64,000 nt of DNA from Flavihumibacter rivuli (GTDB lineage: Bacteria > Bacteroidota > Bacteroidia > Chitinophagales > Chitinophagaceae): contig NZ_CP092334.1 of NCBI RefSeq assembly GCF_018595685.2, positions 1,578,001 to 1,642,000 of the forward strand, read 5' to 3'. Under the pieces are notes generated by a model. That model was not told the origin of the DNA and ran no database searches. It saw only the letters and a program-made list of their open reading frames with translations. Made by a program: the position numbers and the translations under genes. Below are positions 44,326-53,848 of the stretch, piece after piece (the first letter of the stretch is position 1; each line of letters starts with the position of its first letter).

Positions 44326-44341
44326 TTTCTACTAAAAGGAA

Positions 44342-44372
44342 TAAAAAAAGCACCAGCTACAGCCGGTGCTTT
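44342..44372 (-). terminator. Terminator of the IscA-type gene
   Basis: An 8-bp stem (AAAGCACC / GGTGCTTT) with an imperfect tip; on the minus strand it is followed by seven T's. Confidence 0.75.
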
Positions 44373-44393
44373 ACAATTAGGTCGATACTAGTA

Positions 44394-44738
44394 TTAAACA
44401 GCAAAAGAAGTTCCGCATCCGCAGGTATTGCTGGCATTCGGGTTCTTGAAAGTGAACCCACGGGAGTTGAGGCCATCCTGCCAGTCGATCTCCATACCCA
44501 TCAGGTAGATGCCATGGGACTTCGCCATTACGCAAGGGATCCCTTCTATCTCAAATCGATCATCACCTTCCTGGAGGTCGTCGAAACCAAGGACATAACT
44601 AAGACCCGAACAGCCACCACCCTTTACTCCTACCCTCAATACCTTGGCAGTATCGAAACCGGGTTCGTTCATGAGTCTGTGGAGTTCGGTAACAGCTCCT
44701 GCGGTAAAGGTTACAGGCGTTTGAAGCACAGTTTCCAT
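44394..44738 (-). CDS. HesB/IscA-family iron-sulfur cluster assembly protein
   Basis: 114 residues from the ATG at 44738 (a start three codons earlier is possible). It has the three conserved cysteines: VKGGGCSGLSY in the middle and CGCGTSFAV at the end, the C-x(about 60)-CGC pattern of IscA, SufA and ErpA. Such proteins carry an iron-sulfur cluster or iron to target enzymes. Which of the three it corresponds to cannot be fixed from sequence, and no isc or suf genes are nearby. Possible client proteins in this window include the serine dehydratase. Confidence 0.92.
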   Translation of the reverse strand: METVLQTPVTFTAGAVTELHRLMNEPGFDTAKVLRVGVKGGGCSGLSYVLGFDDLQEGDDRFEIEGIPCVMAKSHGIYLMGMEIDWQDGLNSRGFTFKNPNASNTCGCGTSFAV

Positions 44739-44882
44739 TGATAACATTTTTGCAAAAATAACAACAATTGCCCAATATGGTTTCCATTCGGGATGCAGCA
44801 GCTAAAAACCACTTGTTTTACAGGCAGAAAAAATTTGTTAAGATCATCCAGCAAGTAAATTTGTCCATCAATTCAACACCTA

Positions 44883-45395
44883 ATGGCAACATCAACCATG
44901 ATCCTGATCGGGGTAGGCCTTGTAGCATTAATAGCGGGCCTCTACCTATTCTTTTACATGAAAGACAAAAAATCCGTTTCGGAACCAACAACCCAGCAGG
45001 ATGGCAACAGTTCCAGGCAGCTAAAACTCGCAGCATACGAACGCCTGGTTATCCTGGCGGAAAGGATTGCGATCCCCAACCTCGTAAGCAGGAGCAACGA
45101 ACCCGGGCTGGGCAAGCGCGACATGCAGCAACTACTGACCCAAACGATCAGGCAGGAATTTGATTATAACCTTTCCCAGCAGATCTATGTTAGTAATGAA
45201 GCCTGGGAGGCTATCCGTAATTTGAAAGAACAGAATATCCATGTCATTAACCAACTGGCTTCCATCCTTCCTGATGAAATGACTGGCCTCGAGTTCAACA
45301 AGAAACTGGTTGAATTCATCATGAACCAGCCCCAGGGATCCATGCACCAGATGGTACAGGAAGCCCTTCGGTATGAAGCAAGGAAGTTGATGTAA
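44883..45395 (+). CDS. Conserved membrane-anchored protein, unknown function
   Basis: 170 residues. One N-terminal membrane helix (about 7-26), then a charged linker and a helical cytoplasmic domain (about 45-170) with KLAAYERLVILAERIAIPNLV and QLLTQTIRQEFDYNLSQQIYVS. Proteins of this shape are common in Bacteroidota and carry only a DUF label (I believe DUF7935, not verified). The function is unknown. It stands 115 bp ahead of the methylmalonyl-CoA mutase gene on the same strand. Confidence 0.7.
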   Translation: MATSTMILIGVGLVALIAGLYLFFYMKDKKSVSEPTTQQDGNSSRQLKLAAYERLVILAERIAIPNLVSRSNEPGLGKRDMQQLLTQTIRQEFDYNLSQQIYVSNEAWEAIRNLKEQNIHVINQLASILPDEMTGLEFNKKLVEFIMNQPQGSMHQMVQEALRYEARKLM

Positions 45396-45509
45396 ATGAT
45401 GGGGGGTGAGGCAGGCCATCGGCAATTAGATCAACGGCCTTACCATGCGATGGACATATCCTGACCATCAAACCCGGATGTCATTGATTGCAATTCAGAA
45501 CAATTTGCT

Positions 45510-47075
45510 ATGCCAGATAAGAATATCTCCACCGACAGTGGAATCGAGATCAAGGAAGTGTATTACCGGACCGACTTGCCCAGTGCTGGTCAAACAGAGG
45601 AAAAGCCGGGTGAGTTCCCTTTTACAAGGGGTATCCAGCCTGATATGTACAGGGGCAAGCTCTGGACCATGCGCCAGTATGCGGGCTTCAGCACAGCAGA
45701 GGAAAGCAATAAAAGGTACCATTACCTGCTCTCCCAGGGGGTGATGGGCTTAAGTGTTGCCTTCGACCTGCCAACACAGATAGGCTACGACAGTGACCAC
45801 CCGCTGGCAGAAGGGGAAGTTGGAAAAGTGGGTGTTGCCATCGACAGCCTTGAGGATATGAAGACCCTTTTCAAAGGGATCAAACTGGAAGATGTCAGCA
45901 CTTCCATGACCATCAATGCAACAGGATTCATTCTCCTCTCCCTTTATGTTGCCCTCGCCAAACAACAAGGAGCAGACCTTAAAAAGATCTCCGGCACAAT
46001 CCAGAACGACATCCTGAAAGAATATGCGGCAAGGGGTACTTATATCTACCCGCCCAAGCCCTCCATGCGCATCATTACAGATATTTTTGAATGGTGCAGT
46101 AAGGATCTTCCTAAATGGAATACAATCTCCATATCGGGTTACCATATCCGTGAGGCGGGTTCTACTGCAGTGCAGGAAGTAGCATTTACCCTCAGCAATG
46201 GTAAGGCATATGTACAGGCAGCACTGGAGAAAGGTCTAGATATCAATGTATTTGGCAAAAGGCTGTCCTTCTTCTTTAATGCCCATAATAACCTCTTCGA
46301 AGAAGTGGCTAAATTCAGGGCAGCCCGGAGGATGTGGGCGAAGATCATGCAGTCGCTGGGAGCAACAGACCCCAAGGCCATGATGCTCCGATTCCATACC
46401 CAAACAGGAGGAAGCACCCTGACCGCACAACAGCCATTCAATAATATCAGCAGGGTAACCGTTCAAACCATGGCCGCCGTATTAGGAGGGACCCAATCCT
46501 TACACACTAACGGTTATGATGAAGCGCTTAGCCTTCCTACAGAAGAAGCAGCAAGGATCGCCCTGAGGACCCAGCAGATCGTGGCCTTTGAAAGTGGTAT
46601 TGCAGATACGGTTGACCCACTTGCCGGCTCTTATTATGTTGAAGCACTGACTAATGAACTGGAGCAGAAGGCATGGGACCTGATCGCCACCATCGATAGC
46701 ATGGGTGGTAGCGTAAGTGCCATTGAGGAAGGGTTTATCCAGGATGAAATTGCAAGGAGCGCTTATGATTACCAGCGGCAGATCGAAACCGGAGGGAAGA
46801 TCATCGTTGGCGTCAACAAATTCCAGGTGAAAGAATCAGACTCCATCCCATTATTTAAGATAGATGATTCGATTCGTTTATTGCAAAGCCAGAAGTTGGC
46901 AGATTTGCGGGCCAGGCGCGACCAGGGGAAAGCTTTAAACTGCCTTGAACTGCTGCGTGAAAAAGCAGTTAACGGCGAAAACCTCATGCCTGTAGTCATT
47001 GAGGCAGTAGAGAGCCTCTGTACACTAGGTGAAATAGCTGATGTTCTCCGAAAGGAATTCGGGGAATTCAAGTAA
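45510..47075 (+). CDS. Methylmalonyl-CoA mutase large-subunit-type protein lacking the B12-binding domain
   Basis: 521 residues. The TIM-barrel catalytic domain shows [20 protein letters not shown] (the Tyr typical of methylmalonyl- rather than isobutyryl-CoA mutases), [27 protein letters not shown] and [18 protein letters not shown]. The protein ends without the DxHxxG cobalamin domain that single-chain mutases carry at the C-terminus, so it needs a separate small subunit, not seen in this window. The reaction is succinyl-CoA to (R)-methylmalonyl-CoA or the reverse, linking propionate and the citric acid cycle. A strong shared terminator follows. Confidence 0.9.
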   Translation: MPDKNISTDSGIEIKEVYYRTDLPSAGQTEEKPGEFPFTRGIQPDMYRGKLWTMRQYAGFSTAEESNKRYHYLLSQGVMGLSVAFDLPTQIGYDSDHPLAEGEVGKVGVAIDSLEDMKTLFKGIKLEDVSTSMTINATGFILLSLYVALAKQQGADLKKISGTIQNDILKEYAARGTYIYPPKPSMRIITDIFEWCSKDLPKWNTISISGYHIREAGSTAVQEVAFTLSNGKAYVQAALEKGLDINVFGKRLSFFFNAHNNLFEEVAKFRAARRMWAKIMQSLGATDPKAMMLRFHTQTGGSTLTAQQPFNNISRVTVQTMAAVLGGTQSLHTNGYDEALSLPTEEAARIALRTQQIVAFESGIADTVDPLAGSYYVEALTNELEQKAWDLIATIDSMGGSVSAIEEGFIQDEIARSAYDYQRQIETGGKIIVGVNKFQVKESDSIPLFKIDDSIRLLQSQKLADLRARRDQGKALNCLELLREKAVNGENLMPVVIEAVESLCTLGEIADVLRKEFGEFK

Positions 47076-47078
47076 ATA

Positions 47079-47108
47079 AAAAAGCCGCTTAACTGGAAGC
47101 GGCTTTTT
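47079..47108. terminator. Bidirectional terminator
   Basis: A perfect 12-bp stem (AAAAAGCCGCTT and complement) with a 6-nt loop sits between the convergent mutase and fasciclin genes. Confidence 0.85.
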
Positions 47109-47120
47109 CATTTCAAGGTT

Positions 47121-47597
47121 TTACTTTAATAGCTGGTCGATCATCATGATGGTGCCATTATCCGCATTGATGGCATCCCCAACAACTTTTGCATTACCAA
47201 GGTTGATCGGGGTTCCCCCGATCGATTTCAATGTACCACTGGCAAGGTCTGCAGGATTTACCTTACCCGGGATGATATGGCCCTTCAGAATATTGGCAAG
47301 GTCCTTCAAACCCGCTTTACTTCCAGTCAGTTTACCAATAGCATCCTGCCCGAGGGCGGCAATGGCGTCATTACTGGGGGCAAGGATGGTCAACGGGTTG
47401 GAGCCACCCAATAATTTTCCCACGCTGGGGACCTTATTGATCAGGCCAGCAAATGAAGAAAGGTTGGCATTGCCTCCAAGCATACCCAGCAAATTGGACG
47501 GAGTGGTGAGGGAACTCAGGGATGGTGCACAGCTTAAATTCAGCATGGCAATAACTCCCATAACAGTGAATAGTCTAAGGAAAGTGTTGCGTCTCAT
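47121..47597 (-). CDS. Fasciclin-domain lipoprotein
   Basis: 158 residues with a lipobox (MLNLSC). The FAS1 fold is short: LSSFAGLINKVPSVGKLLGG, LTILAPSNDAIAALG (the H1/FAS1 block, usually TVFAPTN), LKGHIIPGKV (YH-block equivalent) and NGTIMMIDQLL (H2). FAS1 domains mediate adhesion at the cell surface; a second one is at 55247. Monocistronic. Confidence 0.85.
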   Translation of the reverse strand: MRRNTFLRLFTVMGVIAMLNLSCAPSLSSLTTPSNLLGMLGGNANLSSFAGLINKVPSVGKLLGGSNPLTILAPSNDAIAALGQDAIGKLTGSKAGLKDLANILKGHIIPGKVNPADLASGTLKSIGGTPINLGNAKVVGDAINADNGTIMMIDQLLK

Positions 47598-47705
47598 AAG
47601 TGAATGTTTATTTGGGATGAAAAAATCACCATTTAACTACCTTATGAGCCTAACCGATTCTGGGGTAGAAATTGTAAATTACGAAACATATAACAACAAA
47701 ACCAT

Positions 47706-49046
47706 ATGATTGTTCGCACCTTAAAACTGCTCTTGATCCTGGTAGGCTCTGGTACCCTCGTCAAGGCACAATCGCCCATGGCAGCTGCGATTGAAGCAAA
47801 GGCAAAAGCTGTCCTTCCTAAAGTAATTGAGTGGAGAAGGCATATCCACCAGAACCCCGAACTGGGTAACCGGGAGTTCAAGACCATGGAATACATTGCT
47901 GCCCATCTTCGGTCTTTGGGCATAGAAGTGAAGACCGGGGTAGCCAAGACCGGCGTAGTTGGCCTGCTTAAAGGCGGAAAGCCTGGTCCTGTTGTGGCGC
48001 TTCGTGCTGATATGGACGCATTGCCTGTTTTGGAGCGTGTGGATGTCCCATATAAGTCAACGGTAACCGCAGAGTACCTTGGACAAACTGTTCCTGTAAT
48101 GCATGCCTGTGGGCATGATACCCATGTGGCCATGCTGATGGGTGCCGCAGAAGTATTGGCAGGAATGAAGAAAGACCTTGCAGGCTCTGTAAAATTTATT
48201 TTCCAGCCGGCTGAAGAAGGTCCTCCCGGTGATGAGGAAGGTGGAGCGCCATTAATGGTAAAAGAGGGGGTAATGGACAATCCCAAAGTAGATGCTGTAT
48301 TTGGTATCCATATCTCTTCCCAATTGGAAGTGGGTAATATCAAATACAAAGCTGGTCCATTCATGGCTTCTTCAGACTGGTTCACCATCAAGATCAAGGG
48401 AAAACAAGCCCATGGCTCCGCTCCCTGGGGTAGCATTGACCCGATCGTGGTAGGCACCCAGATCGTAAACGGTTTACAGACCATTGTAAGCCGGCAGGAA
48501 AACATAGTAAAGGCGCCTGTTGTCATTACGGTGGGAAAGTTCCATAGCGGTGTCCGCAGCAATATCATTCCCGAGGAAGCTGTCCTGGAAGGCACGATCC
48601 GCACCCTCGATGCGGAGATGCAGAAGGATGTCCACCAAAGGATCAGGACCACTGCCCAGAAGATCGCAGAAGCGTCTGGGGCTACGGTGGAAGTAGTCAT
48701 TGATACCAAGACCCTGGTTACTTTCAATGATTCTACCTTAACCGAACTAATGGTGCCTTCACTGGTGAGATCAGCCGGTGCAGACAAGGTTGCCAGCCAG
48801 GGATGGACCACAGGTGCTGAAGACTTCTCCTTTTTTGGTGAGAAAGCCCCGGCCTTTTTCTTTAATGTTGGCGGTATGCCCAAAGGCACCACCTCTGCCA
48901 AGGCTGGGGGGCACCATACACCCGACTTCTTCATTGACGATTCGCAGCTGGATGTTGGGGTAAAGGCGTTTTGCAACCTGGTGGTCGACTTTGCTCAACA
49001 GTATCCTAAGATGGCCAAGACCAATACCGGGAAGAAAGCTTTTTGA
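47706..49046 (+). CDS. M20 family amidohydrolase (peptidase M20D type), exported
   Basis: 446 residues with a signal peptide (about 1-21, ending VKAQ). Metal-site motifs are VMHACGHDTHVAM, PAEEGPPGDEEGGAP and GGHHTPDF; the lid domain (about 215-330) includes QAHGSAPWGSIDPI. M20D enzymes remove an amino acid from N-acyl or indole-acetyl amides, such as hippurate, aminoacyl-auxin or N-acetyl-diaminopimelate; the signal peptide puts this one outside the cytosol. Exact substrate unknown. Confidence 0.9.
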   Translation: MIVRTLKLLLILVGSGTLVKAQSPMAAAIEAKAKAVLPKVIEWRRHIHQNPELGNREFKTMEYIAAHLRSLGIEVKTGVAKTGVVGLLKGGKPGPVVALRADMDALPVLERVDVPYKSTVTAEYLGQTVPVMHACGHDTHVAMLMGAAEVLAGMKKDLAGSVKFIFQPAEEGPPGDEEGGAPLMVKEGVMDNPKVDAVFGIHISSQLEVGNIKYKAGPFMASSDWFTIKIKGKQAHGSAPWGSIDPIVVGTQIVNGLQTIVSRQENIVKAPVVITVGKFHSGVRSNIIPEEAVLEGTIRTLDAEMQKDVHQRIRTTAQKIAEASGATVEVVIDTKTLVTFNDSTLTELMVPSLVRSAGADKVASQGWTTGAEDFSFFGEKAPAFFFNVGGMPKGTTSAKAGGHHTPDFFIDDSQLDVGVKAFCNLVVDFAQQYPKMAKTNTGKKAF

Positions 49047-49068
49047 CAACAACCATATTTGAATTGCT

Positions 49069-49090
49069 AAAGGCCGGGTGACCGGCCTTT
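49069..49090 (+). terminator. Terminator of the M20 gene
   Basis: A 9-bp stem (AAAGGCCGG / CCGGCCTTT) with a 4-nt loop, followed by TTATTT. Confidence 0.8.
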
Positions 49091-49104
49091 TATTTCCAGT
49101 GAAT

Positions 49105-49671
49105 ATGATACTATACCGCCAGGTAAGCAACAAAGCAGACCTTCAAAAGATCCTGGCCTTACAAGAGGTAAACCTGAAGGGAAATCTCTCCGAAGAGGAG
49201 AAAAATGCACAGGGATTCCTTACCCTGCAGCACAGCATGGAAGTATTGGAAACAATGCACGGCACTGAACCCAGCATCATTGCCATGGATGGTGAAACAC
49301 TGGCTGGTTATGCATTGGTTATGCCGCTGGAGACTAGGTCATTGATACCCGAACTGGCTCCGATGTTTGACCATTTCGCATCTATGACATACAAGGGAAA
49401 ACCGCTTAACCACTATCGTTACTATGTATTGGGACAGGTTTGTGTAGCTGCAGCATACAGAGGAATGGGAGTATTCGAAGGGTTATACCAAATGCACCGG
49501 GACCTATTAGGCAACAGGTATGACTTTGTGATCACGGAAATATCAACCAGCAATCAAAGATCCCTAAAAGCCCATGCCAGGGTTGGATTTACCACCATCC
49601 TGACCACCAGGGACCATATCGATGAATGGCAAGTGGTGCTGTGGGATTTCAATAAAAAAGCAGTGGGTTGA
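49105..49671 (+). CDS. GNAT-family N-acetyltransferase
   Basis: 188 residues from the ATG at 49105; an ATG-less start further up would run through the terminator stem at 49069-49090. The GNAT fold shows GETLAGYALVMPL (strand 4), VLGQVCVAAAYRGMGVFEGLY (CoA loop with RGMG), and EISTSNQRSLKAHARVGF (motif B). It moves an acetyl group from acetyl-CoA to an amine; the acceptor is unknown. The stop codon lies in the loop of a terminator hairpin. Confidence 0.88.
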   Translation: MILYRQVSNKADLQKILALQEVNLKGNLSEEEKNAQGFLTLQHSMEVLETMHGTEPSIIAMDGETLAGYALVMPLETRSLIPELAPMFDHFASMTYKGKPLNHYRYYVLGQVCVAAAYRGMGVFEGLYQMHRDLLGNRYDFVITEISTSNQRSLKAHARVGFTTILTTRDHIDEWQVVLWDFNKKAVG

Positions 49672-49683
49672 CCACTGCTTTTT
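49655..49683. terminator. Bidirectional terminator overlapping the GNAT stop
   Basis: A perfect 12-bp stem (AAAAAGCAGTGG and complement); the 5-nt loop contains the GNAT stop codon (49669-49671). It also ends glnS on the other strand. Confidence 0.85.
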
Positions 49684-49692
49684 CTATTCTTA

Positions 49693-51372
49693 CTAGTTCT
49701 TCTTCATTTCTTTCGCCCAGGTATCCTTCAGGGTAACTGTCCTGTTGAAGACCAACTTTTCCGGGGTAGAATCCTTGTCAAGCGCGAAATATCCCTTACG
49801 CAGGAATTGATAGCGGTCACCCTCACCCGCTTTAGTAAGTGCTGGTTCCGCATATACCTCACTGATCACCTGAAGGGAATCCGGGTTGATGTAGGATTTG
49901 AAATCACCTTCCTCGTTGCTGGGGTCTTCAACCTTGAACAGACGGTCATACAACCTCACCTCTGCTTTTACAGCCTGGGAAATACTTACCCAATGCAAGG
50001 TTCCCTTCACATTGATTCCGGAAGTATCCTGCCCACTCTTACTCTCAGGAATATAGGTACACCTCAATTCGGTCACATTCCCTTCATCATCTTTCATTAC
50101 CTCATCACAACGGATAATGTAGGCGCTCTTCAACCTAACCATTTGTCCGGGAGCTAGTCGGAAATACTTCTTGGGCGGGTTCTCCATGAAATCCTCCCGC
50201 TCAATGTATAATTCACCAGAGAAGGGGATATCGCGGTGACTGGTATCAGGATCCTCAGGATTATCTTCTGATTTGAGCATTTCAACCTGTCCTGCAGGGT
50301 AGTTCGTGACCACTACTTTCAAGGGGTCAAAAACCACCATCCGCCTGTGGGCTATCTTGTTCAGGTGTTCCCGCAAACAGAATTCCAGCAAACCAACATC
50401 GATCAGGTTGTCGCGCTTGGCCACACCGATCCTGTCACAAAAATCACGGATACTCTCCGGTGTGAATCCCCTCCTTCTCAACCCACTGATCGTTGGCATC
50501 CTGGGATCATCCCAACCGCTTACATGCCCTTCGTTCACCAGTTGCAGCAATTTTCGTTTACTCATGACCGTGTTGGTCATATTCAACCTGGCGAATTCAT
50601 ACTGGTGGGAAGGGAATATCCCCAATTGTTCAATGAACCAATCGTACAAGGGACGATGGGGAATGAACTCAAGGGTACAAATGGAATGAGTGATCTTCTC
50701 GATGGAATCGCTCTGTCCATGAGCAAAATCGTACATGGGGTAAATGCACCATTTATCACCGGTCCTATGGTGTTTGGCATGCTTGATCCGGTAAATGATA
50801 GGGTCACGCATATGCATATTGGGTGATGCCATATCGATCTTCGCCCGTAATACCTTCTCACCATCCTTGAACTTACCCGCACGCATATCCGCAAAAAGAC
50901 TAAGGTTCTCTTCAACAGAGCGGTTGCGGTAAGGACTATCCTTTCCGGGTTCAGTGGGGGTACCTTTCAGGGATGCGATCTCCTCGCTGGAACTGTCATC
51001 CACATAAGCAAGTCCTTTCTGGATCAGCTTAACGGCATAATCATAAAGGTACTCAAAGTAATCAGATGCATATAATTCATTGGCCCACTGGAAACCCAGC
51101 CAACGAACATCATCCTTTATGCTTTCAACATATTCCGTGTCCTCTGTAACAGGATTGGTATCATCGAAACGGAGATTGGTTTGGCCTCCATACTTAAGGG
51201 CCAGCCCAAAGTTCAGGCAGATGCTTTTCGCATGGCCTATATGCAGGTATCCATTGGGCTCCGGTGGGAATCGGGTTAAAATACTATTGTATTTTCCTTC
51301 CGCCAGGTCCTTCTCAATGATCTCTTCAATGAAATTGAGTGATTTTTCTTCTTCTTTACTGATCTCCGTCAT
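49693..51372 (-). CDS. glnS: Glutaminyl-tRNA synthetase
   Basis: 559 residues. Class I signatures are [16 protein letters not shown] (HIGH at 44-47) and VMSKRKL (KMSKS form, about 265). [16 protein letters not shown] and RFPPEPNG fit GlnRS, and the C-terminal beta-barrels (about 340-559) are those of bacterial glutaminyl- rather than glutamyl-tRNA synthetases. It joins glutamine to its tRNA; having it means the organism need not rely only on GatCAB. A good promoter precedes it. Confidence 0.97.
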   Translation of the reverse strand: MTEISKEEEKSLNFIEEIIEKDLAEGKYNSILTRFPPEPNGYLHIGHAKSICLNFGLALKYGGQTNLRFDDTNPVTEDTEYVESIKDDVRWLGFQWANELYASDYFEYLYDYAVKLIQKGLAYVDDSSSEEIASLKGTPTEPGKDSPYRNRSVEENLSLFADMRAGKFKDGEKVLRAKIDMASPNMHMRDPIIYRIKHAKHHRTGDKWCIYPMYDFAHGQSDSIEKITHSICTLEFIPHRPLYDWFIEQLGIFPSHQYEFARLNMTNTVMSKRKLLQLVNEGHVSGWDDPRMPTISGLRRRGFTPESIRDFCDRIGVAKRDNLIDVGLLEFCLREHLNKIAHRRMVVFDPLKVVVTNYPAGQVEMLKSEDNPEDPDTSHRDIPFSGELYIEREDFMENPPKKYFRLAPGQMVRLKSAYIIRCDEVMKDDEGNVTELRCTYIPESKSGQDTSGINVKGTLHWVSISQAVKAEVRLYDRLFKVEDPSNEEGDFKSYINPDSLQVISEVYAEPALTKAGEGDRYQFLRKGYFALDKDSTPEKLVFNRTVTLKDTWAKEMKKN

Positions 51373-51392
51373 ACTCTTGATTTGCAGAACTG

Positions 51393-51423
51393 CGAATTTA
51401 CGGCTTGTTAAGCAGTGTACAAA
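51393..51423 (-). promoter_or_regulatory. Promoter of glnS
   Basis: On the minus strand TTTG (51423-51420), 19 bp, then TAAATTCG (51400-51393), close to the Bacteroidota consensus. The start site would be near 51387, about 15 nt from the ATG. Confidence 0.65.
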
Positions 51424-51508
51424 AGCGGGGACATGCCGGGTCTGGATGGCCGGGCCGAACTTTCATGTTAACACCCGCAATTCCGATAATAAAAGGAAAA
51501 ATAAAGGA

Positions 51509-52186
51509 CTATCCGCGGGCGCCAAACAAAAGGCTTCCTATCCTGACCATATTGCTGCCCTCATCGATGGCGATCCTGTAATCCCCACTCATGCCCATAG
51601 ACAAGGTATCAGGCTGGATCTGCGCCGTATTTAAGGCCCTTGACCTAACTGCATCATACAACCGCTTTAGCAGCCTGAACTCATTCCTTACTTGTTCTAA
51701 ATTATCGCTAAAGGAAGCCATCCCCATCAATCCCCTTATCCGGACCCCTGCATATTTATCAGGAGCTTGAACGATATCATCGATCAATGCCATCAGCTCG
51801 TATTCATCCATGCCGAACTTAGTTTCTTCAGTGGCAATATGGATTTGCAACAGTACATCGATCACCCTGCCGTTCTTAATAGCTTGTTTATTGATCTCAG
51901 CCAATAATTTCGGACTATCCACCCCGTGTACCAGGTGCACGAAAGGAGCTATGTATTTGACCTTATTGGACTGGAGGTGGCCAATGAAATGCCAGTGGAT
52001 ATCCCCGGGAAGTTGCGATTGCTTGTCAACCAGTTCCTGAACATAATTCTCCCCGAAATCCCTTTGTCCCAGTTCATATAAAGCCATGATATCATCAGCC
52101 GGTTTGGTTTTGGAAACTGCGACAAGGCAAATCCCCTCCCTTAATTCATCCTTGATTTCCTGGTATTTAGCTTCATTGATTGCCAT
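51509..52186 (-). CDS. YggS/PLPBP-family PLP-binding homeostasis protein
   Basis: 225 residues, single domain. LVAVSKTKP holds the PLP-binding lysine (K26). ELGQRDFGENYVQEL, HWHFIGHLQSNKVKYI and GLMGMASF, plus LSMGMSGDYRIAIDEGSNMVRIGSLLFG, are all family blocks. These proteins bind pyridoxal 5'-phosphate and balance its use; they have no known catalytic role. The short upstream region contains the 11-bp minisatellite. Confidence 0.94.
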   Translation of the reverse strand: MAINEAKYQEIKDELREGICLVAVSKTKPADDIMALYELGQRDFGENYVQELVDKQSQLPGDIHWHFIGHLQSNKVKYIAPFVHLVHGVDSPKLLAEINKQAIKNGRVIDVLLQIHIATEETKFGMDEYELMALIDDIVQAPDKYAGVRIRGLMGMASFSDNLEQVRNEFRLLKRLYDAVRSRALNTAQIQPDTLSMGMSGDYRIAIDEGSNMVRIGSLLFGARG

Positions 52187-52243
52187 AGATCAGATTTGTA
52201 ATGCGCAAATATCGTTGATAACCACGGATTCTTCTTTTCCCTG

Positions 52244-52474
52244 ACGGGTCGGAGTCAGGTCGGAGTCAGGTCGGAAACGGGTCGGAGTCAGGTCGGAGTC
52301 AGGTCGGAAACGGGTCGGAGACGGGTCGGAGACGGGTCGGAGACGGGTCGGAGACGGGTCGGAGACGGGTCGGAGACGGGTCGGAGACGGGTCGGAGACG
52401 GGTCGGAGACGGGTCGGAGACGGGTCGGAGACGGGTCGGAGACGGGTCGGAGACGGGTCGGAGACGGGTCGGAC
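52244..52474. repeat. 11-bp minisatellite, 21 units
   Basis: Exactly 231 bp of tandem ACGGGTCGGAG units. Counting from 52244, units 1 to 6 form two copies of a 33-bp higher-order block (ACGGGTCGGAG, TCAGGTCGGAG, TCAGGTCGGAA). Then come 14 identical ACGGGTCGGAG units and one ending in C. The array begins 57 bp upstream of yggS and ends in a 10-bp inverted repeat with the flank. Because 11 is not a multiple of 3, every frame on a strand gives the same peptide period. Confidence 0.97.
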
Positions 52475-52491
52475 TGCGCCCGACCCGTCCC
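52465..52491. repeat. Inverted repeat at the edge of the minisatellite
   Basis: The last array copies (around 52463-52472, GACGGGTCGG) pair with CCGACCCGTC just beyond it, with a 7-nt loop. It could make a hairpin in either transcript and may mark how the array arose. Confidence 0.6.
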
Positions 52492-52501
52492 GAAACAAAA
52501 A

Positions 52502-52525
52502 GCCCCGGGCAACCAATCCCGGGGC
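52502..52525 (-). terminator. Terminator of the acyl-CoA dehydrogenase gene
   Basis: An 8-bp GC-rich stem (GCCCCGGG / CCCGGGGC) with an 8-nt loop, followed on the minus strand by five T's. Confidence 0.8.
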
Positions 52526-52553
52526 GTATAGCAAGCAAACGAAAACAGCCAAC

Positions 52554-53708
52554 TTATTTCAAGATCGAGCGACTGATAACAATACGCTGGACTTCTGAGG
52601 TTCCCTCGTAGATCTGGGTGATCTTGGCATCTCGCATTAAACGCTCTACGTGGAATTCCTTCACAAAACCATATCCGCCATGAACCTGTACGGCTTCAGT
52701 TGAAATCCACATGGCAGCTTCTGAAGCGTATACCTTTGCCATGGATCCACTTAGGGTATAATCCAGGTTATTATCTTTTTCCCATGCAGCCTTCAGGCAT
52801 AAGAGCCTGGCAGCCTCTACTTTTGTAGCCATATCGGCCAGTTTGAACTGGATAGCCTGATGATGCATGATCTCCTTGCCAAAAGCCTTACGCTGTTTGG
52901 AATAATTCAGCGCCAGTTCAAATGCGCCGCTCGCAATTCCCAAAGCCTGGGCGGCAATACCAATACGGCCACCGGCAAGCGTCTTCATGGCAAACTTGAA
53001 TCCAAAACCGTCCTCCCCTATCCTATTCTCCTTGGGAACTTTCACATCATTGAAGGAAATGCTATGGGTATCACTTCCGCGGATGCCCATCTTGTTTTCC
53101 TTCGCGCCCACTGTCACGCCCGGCCAATTCTTCTCCACAATGAATGCATTGATTCCATGGGACCCCTTGGCTATATCAGTCTGGGCAATCACCAGGTAGA
53201 CAGAAGCCGAAGAACCATTGGTGATCCAGTTCTTGATACCATTCAATAGGTAATAGTCGCCTTTATCTTCAGCAGTAGTACGTTGTGAAGTAGCATCGCT
53301 TCCCGCCTCCGGCTCACTAAGCAGGAAGGCTCCAATATACAATTCACCATCCTTTTTCCCCTGGGCCAGGGGGGTAAGGTATTTTTGCTTTTGCTCTTCG
53401 GTTCCATAAGCTTCAAGCCCCCAGCAAACCAGGCTATTGTTCACACTCATGCTCACACTCACGCTGGCATCGATCTTACTGATCTCCTCCATTGCCAACA
53501 CATAGCTGATGGTATCCATTCCCGATCCACCATACTTTGGATCAACCATCATGCCCATAAAACCAAGGTCAGCCAGTTTCATGACCTGTTCACGAGGGTA
53601 CTGCTGCTTTTCATCCCGTTCGATCACACCCGGCAAACATTCCTGCTGGGCAAAATCACGGGCAGCTTTCTGGATCATCAGGTGTTCCTCGCTCAATTGA
53701 AAATGCAT
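52554..53708 (-). CDS. Acyl-CoA dehydrogenase, short-chain type
   Basis: 384 residues from the ATG at 53708 (LSEEHLMIQKAARDFAQQE is the usual start); an upstream start would add 18 unlike residues. Family blocks are YIGAFLLSEPEAGSDAT, WITNGSSASVYLVIAQTD, MGIRGSDTHSISFNDV and RIGIAAQALGIASGA. The catalytic glutamate lies in IYEGTSEVQR (about 368), as in butyryl-CoA dehydrogenases. It oxidises acyl-CoA to enoyl-CoA with FAD in fatty-acid or branched-chain amino acid breakdown. A -7 promoter match (TAAATTTG, 53737 to 53730) lies 22 bp upstream. Confidence 0.95.
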   Translation of the reverse strand: MHFQLSEEHLMIQKAARDFAQQECLPGVIERDEKQQYPREQVMKLADLGFMGMMVDPKYGGSGMDTISYVLAMEEISKIDASVSVSMSVNNSLVCWGLEAYGTEEQKQKYLTPLAQGKKDGELYIGAFLLSEPEAGSDATSQRTTAEDKGDYYLLNGIKNWITNGSSASVYLVIAQTDIAKGSHGINAFIVEKNWPGVTVGAKENKMGIRGSDTHSISFNDVKVPKENRIGEDGFGFKFAMKTLAGGRIGIAAQALGIASGAFELALNYSKQRKAFGKEIMHHQAIQFKLADMATKVEAARLLCLKAAWEKDNNLDYTLSGSMAKVYASEAAMWISTEAVQVHGGYGFVKEFHVERLMRDAKITQIYEGTSEVQRIVISRSILK

Positions 53709-53848
53709 ACGGACTCGCTTTAAAGTGGGCAAATTTAGAAGAAAAGATTTACCAACTAACAATCGTTAGTAATATTTTTTCAACTTTTTAGTTCGACTGC
53801 CAACTGTTTCAACTGTAACCGTAAAGGAATCCGTACGCAGCCTGACTT

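Noticed and set aside
47642..48976. A 444-codon open frame on the minus strand opposite the M20 gene
   Set aside because: Antisense shadow, rich in Ser/Thr/Pro; the plus-strand gene has signal peptide and metal motifs.
52244..52474. CRISPR array
   Set aside because: Units are 11 bp with no spacers and no cas genes nearby.
52190..52552. Open frames encoding repeated SPTRLRPVSDP peptides
   Set aside because: They only read through the 11-bp minisatellite, which is open in all frames of that strand because 11 is not a multiple of 3.
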